From positions 1 through 8,459 of the forward strand of contig JAJFGM010000379.1 of NCBI GenBank assembly GCA_021776145.1: 8,459 nucleotides of DNA, written 5' to 3'. Under the pieces are notes generated by a model that saw only the letters and a list, made by a program, of their open reading frames with translations, was not told the DNA's origin and did not search any database. Shown piece by piece: positions 6,275-8,459 of the stretch; position 1 is the stretch's first letter; every line of letters starts with the position of its first letter. The stretch is from Kiloniellaceae bacterium. GTDB taxonomy: Bacteria; Pseudomonadota; Alphaproteobacteria; Kiloniellales; Kiloniellaceae. A program made the translations under genes and the position numbers.

Positions 6275-6830
6275 TTTCAACGAGTTGCTCGAACGGATCA
6301 GACAAGGTCGTGAGTTCTCTCACGCAAGCTTCGAGCCGATCTACTACCTGGTTTTTCACCCCAAGCAGATTCTCGAGGTTAAGCGACAAACGCCAGGCTG
6401 GATTGCCCGGCTACGCAACGAGGGCTGGGAGGTCGAGGTCTTCTCAATTGCGGAACATGTCACCGATATCTTGTCTAACGCTCCTTTGCGGAAGGTCTGG
6501 CTCGAAGCAGACCGCAAGAACCCATTGGCCTGGAAGAAGACCAATGACTCTCTGGCGAACGCACTGACCCGTAAAGGTAAGTTGCAAGAGCACCTGGAAG
6601 CCTTGCTGTCGCGCCTGGAAGGCAAGGACAAGGCAATTGTCTTGGTGACAGACTTAGAGGCACTGCACCCTTACCTCCGCATCGGTGCGATCGAAGCACG
6701 GCTGCAGGGCAAATTTCATGTGCCGACCATTTTCCTCTACCCTGGCACACGCACTGGTAAGACCAGGCTGAAATTCCTGGGATTCTACCCGGAAGACGGC
6801 AACTACCGATCCGTCCATGTCGGCGGGTAA
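6255..6830 (+). CDS. brxB: BrxB, BREX protein (DUF1788 family)
   Basis: This 191-residue protein has the DUF1788/BrxB pattern. It has an N-terminal helix (FNELLERIRQG), then YLVFHPKQ (31-38), where the family has an (F/Y)-x-V-x-D/H-P strand. The sequence PGWIARLRNEGWEVEVFSIAEHV follows. The core strand IVLVTDLEALHPYLRI (128-143) sits where BrxB has its LVTGVGxxxPxxR segment. The C-terminal IFLYPG (159-164) and LKFLGFYPEDGNYRSVHV complete the fold. BrxB is required for BREX defence in tested systems and is thought to bridge other components such as PglZ and BrxC; no catalytic residues are known. The start is a GTG at 6255, supported by a strong GGAGGA ribosome binding site at 6241-6246, 8 nt upstream and inside brxA. 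It overlaps brxC by 14 nt. Confidence 0.94.
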   Translation: MSSLKADFNELLERIRQGREFSHASFEPIYYLVFHPKQILEVKRQTPGWIARLRNEGWEVEVFSIAEHVTDILSNAPLRKVWLEADRKNPLAWKKTNDSLANALTRKGKLQEHLEALLSRLEGKDKAIVLVTDLEALHPYLRIGAIEARLQGKFHVPTIFLYPGTRTGKTRLKFLGFYPEDGNYRSVHVGG

Positions 6831-8459
6831 CAAGAACAAAAAGGCCAAGCAGGTTCCAGAAATGCAGATCCAAAACCTCTTCGATCCAAGCCGAGACATC
6901 CATCGCAGCATCGAGAAAGTGATCAGCTATGGCGCTTTACAGGAAGAGCGGCTGAAGTCGGAGATCTCGGAATACGTCGTAACGGAAAGCATCGAGGAGC
7001 AGCTTGAAAAACTGCTCTCGAAGATGCAGGCGGCGATGGATTCCGGCGGGGGCAATGAAGTCGGCGTATGGGTTTCGGGCTTTTATGGCTCCGGCAAGAG
7101 CTCCTTCACGAAGTATCTCGGCTTTGCCTTCGACGACAACGTCTTGGTCGACAACCAGCCTTTTCGCAAGCATCTGCAGGACCGTTTGCACAAAGCGCAG
7201 ACGAAAGCAATGCTCAATACAGTTGCCAGCCGCTTTCCCGCGGCTGTTCTCATGCTCGATCTGGCGACGGAGCAGATCGCCGGCGCGACGCTCCTCGAGG
7301 TATCGACAGTCCTCTATTACAAGGTCCTGCAGTGGGCTGGCTACTCGAGGAATTTGAAGGTCGCGGCTTTCGAGCGCAGGCTGAAGAAGGACGGGCGCTA
7401 CGAAGAGTTCTGCAAGCTCTTCGAGGATGAAGTCGGCGAGCCGTGGGAGGACTATCAGAACGACGAACTGGTGGTCGACAGCTTGTTGCCGAGCCTGGCG
7501 CACAAGATCTACCCAACGCTGTTCCAGAGCGAACAGGCCTTCAACACCGCGACCAGCGAGACGATTTATCTGCTCGACGATCGGATCGCGGAGATCCTCC
7601 ACATCGTCCGCGAACACTCGGGCAAGGACTACATCGTCTTCGTGATCGATGAGGTCGGCCAGTATGTCGGCAGCCAGCAGAACAAGATCCTCGATCTGCA
7701 GGGACTGACCGAAAACCTCAAGAATATCGGTGGCGGTAAGGTCTGGCTTATCGGCACGGCCCAGCAGACTTTGACCGAGGACGACCCGCGCGCGGCGCTC
7801 AACTCGCCTCAGCTGTTCAAGCTCAAGGACCGCTTCCCGATCCAAGTGGACCTGGAAGCGCACGATATCAGAGAGATCTGCTACCAGCGCCTGCTCGGCA
7901 AGTCCGGCGATGGCGCGAAGCGGCTGGGCGAGCTATTCGACAAGCATGGTCAGGCGTTGCGGCACAATACGAAGCTACAGGATGCCAAATACTACAATGC
8001 AGACTTCAGCCGCGAGTCCTTCGCCAATCTTTACCCTTTCCTGCCGGCGCATTTCGACATCCTGTTGCACCTACTCGGTGCCTTGGCAAAATCTACCGGC
8101 GGCTTTGGGCTGCGTTCCGCCATCAAGGTTATCCAGGATATTCTGGTCGAAGGAACAGATGGCAACCCACCCGTTGCCGAACAGCCCGTAGGCTTGCTGG
8201 CGACGACGGTGACGCTCTATGACTCCTTGGAAAAGGATATCCGCCGCGCTTTTCCGTCGGTTCACCAGGCAGTTGACAAGGCTTTGCAGCGCTTTCCCGA
8301 CAAGCCGATCCATCAAGACGTGGCAAAGACGGTCGCCGTTCTGCAGATCCTGAACAACCTGCCGTCGACGGGCGAGAATGTTGCCGCGCTCATGCACCCG
8401 GCGATCGAAGCTGCAACTCAATCTGATGCCGTAAAGGCTGCGGTAGAAGACTTGACGGG
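6817..8459 (+). CDS. brxC: BrxC, BREX P-loop ATPase (3' end beyond window)
   Basis: The first 547 codons are open to the window edge. BrxC/PglY proteins are about 1,200 residues, so less than half is visible. The family N-terminus is clear: IQNLFDPSRDIHRSIEKVI (18-36), then EYVVTESI (52-59). The Walker A loop is GFYGSGKSS (88-96, K94 binding phosphate). Walker B is YIVFVIDEVGQYVG (272-285) with D278 and E279, and a sensor-like strand VWLIGTAQQTL covers 309-319. Next comes the BrxC-typical LKDRFPIQVDLE, and an FANLYPFLPAHFDIL segment as seen in related STAND/AAA-like ATPases. It is the large ATPase of BREX, needed for both methylation and phage exclusion. The ATG at 6817 overlaps the brxB stop by 14 nt. 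An in-frame ATG at 6862 with AGG 8 nt before it would remove a Lys-rich 15-residue leader and is a real alternative. All ATPase motifs are intact. Confidence 0.96.
   Translation, partial: MSAGNKNKKAKQVPEMQIQNLFDPSRDIHRSIEKVISYGALQEERLKSEISEYVVTESIEEQLEKLLSKMQAAMDSGGGNEVGVWVSGFYGSGKSSFTKYLGFAFDDNVLVDNQPFRKHLQDRLHKAQTKAMLNTVASRFPAAVLMLDLATEQIAGATLLEVSTVLYYKVLQWAGYSRNLKVAAFERRLKKDGRYEEFCKLFEDEVGEPWEDYQNDELVVDSLLPSLAHKIYPTLFQSEQAFNTATSETIYLLDDRIAEILHIVREHSGKDYIVFVIDEVGQYVGSQQNKILDLQGLTENLKNIGGGKVWLIGTAQQTLTEDDPRAALNSPQLFKLKDRFPIQVDLEAHDIREICYQRLLGKSGDGAKRLGELFDKHGQALRHNTKLQDAKYYNADFSRESFANLYPFLPAHFDILLHLLGALAKSTGGFGLRSAIKVIQDILVEGTDGNPPVAEQPVGLLATTVTLYDSLEKDIRRAFPSVHQAVDKALQRFPDKPIHQDVAKTVAVLQILNNLPSTGENVAALMHPAIEAATQSDAVKAAVEDLT

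Noticed and set aside
6937..7863. 308-codon - strand frame opposite brxC
   Set aside because: It is an antisense shadow of brxC: the opposite strand carries intact Walker A and B motifs, and the - translation is Leu/Arg/Asp/Val repetitive without motifs.

Overview
The window carries the 5' part of a phage-defence operon of the BREX family on the right (+ strand, from 4980 to the window edge). To its left, all on the - strand, are five genes of unknown function. The coding style (moderately GC-rich, G/C-ending codons, short or overlapping gene junctions, one GTG start preceded by a strong ribosome binding site) fits a member of the Pseudomonadota. No rRNA, tRNA, CRISPR or other taxonomic marker is present, so the organism cannot be named more precisely. 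The mix of defence genes, orphan hypothetical genes, small repeats and a poorly coding junction looks like a genomic (defence) island.

Layout from left to right: (1) 1-186 has no gene but holds a short 11-bp tandem repeat. (2) 187-1475 holds two overlapping - strand genes, a four-helix membrane protein (747-1475) and a secreted or periplasmic protein with a carboxypeptidase-regulatory-like beta domain (187-801). (3) 1476-1741 is non-coding and contains an 8-bp inverted repeat. (4) 1742-4350 holds three - strand genes in a row: a 195-aa protein (promoter-proximal), a 170-aa protein, and a 404-405-aa protein with an N-terminal helix-turn-helix-like segment and a C-terminal coiled coil. (5) 4351-4979 is a roughly 630-bp divergent region without a convincing gene. 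It has a perfect TATAAT box facing left and a 14-bp perfect palindrome 63 bp before the BREX operon. (6) 4980-8459 holds brxE, brxA, brxB and the first 547 codons of brxC, all overlapping their neighbours.

The gene order brxE-brxA-brxB-brxC is the start of a type 6 BREX locus. From the known type 6 order, pglX (adenine methyltransferase), pglZ (alkaline-phosphatase fold), brxD (ATPase) and brxHI (helicase) should follow beyond the right edge; none of this is visible here. BREX marks host DNA by adenine methylation and blocks replication of unmethylated phage DNA. BrxC is the large P-loop ATPase, BrxA a small DNA-binding component, and BrxB and BrxE have no firmly known activity. The overlaps of 1, 20 and 14 nt indicate one transcript with translational coupling. 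The most original material is the divergent - strand block and the palindrome at the BREX promoter region, which together could be an accessory or regulatory module; that link is inference from position only.
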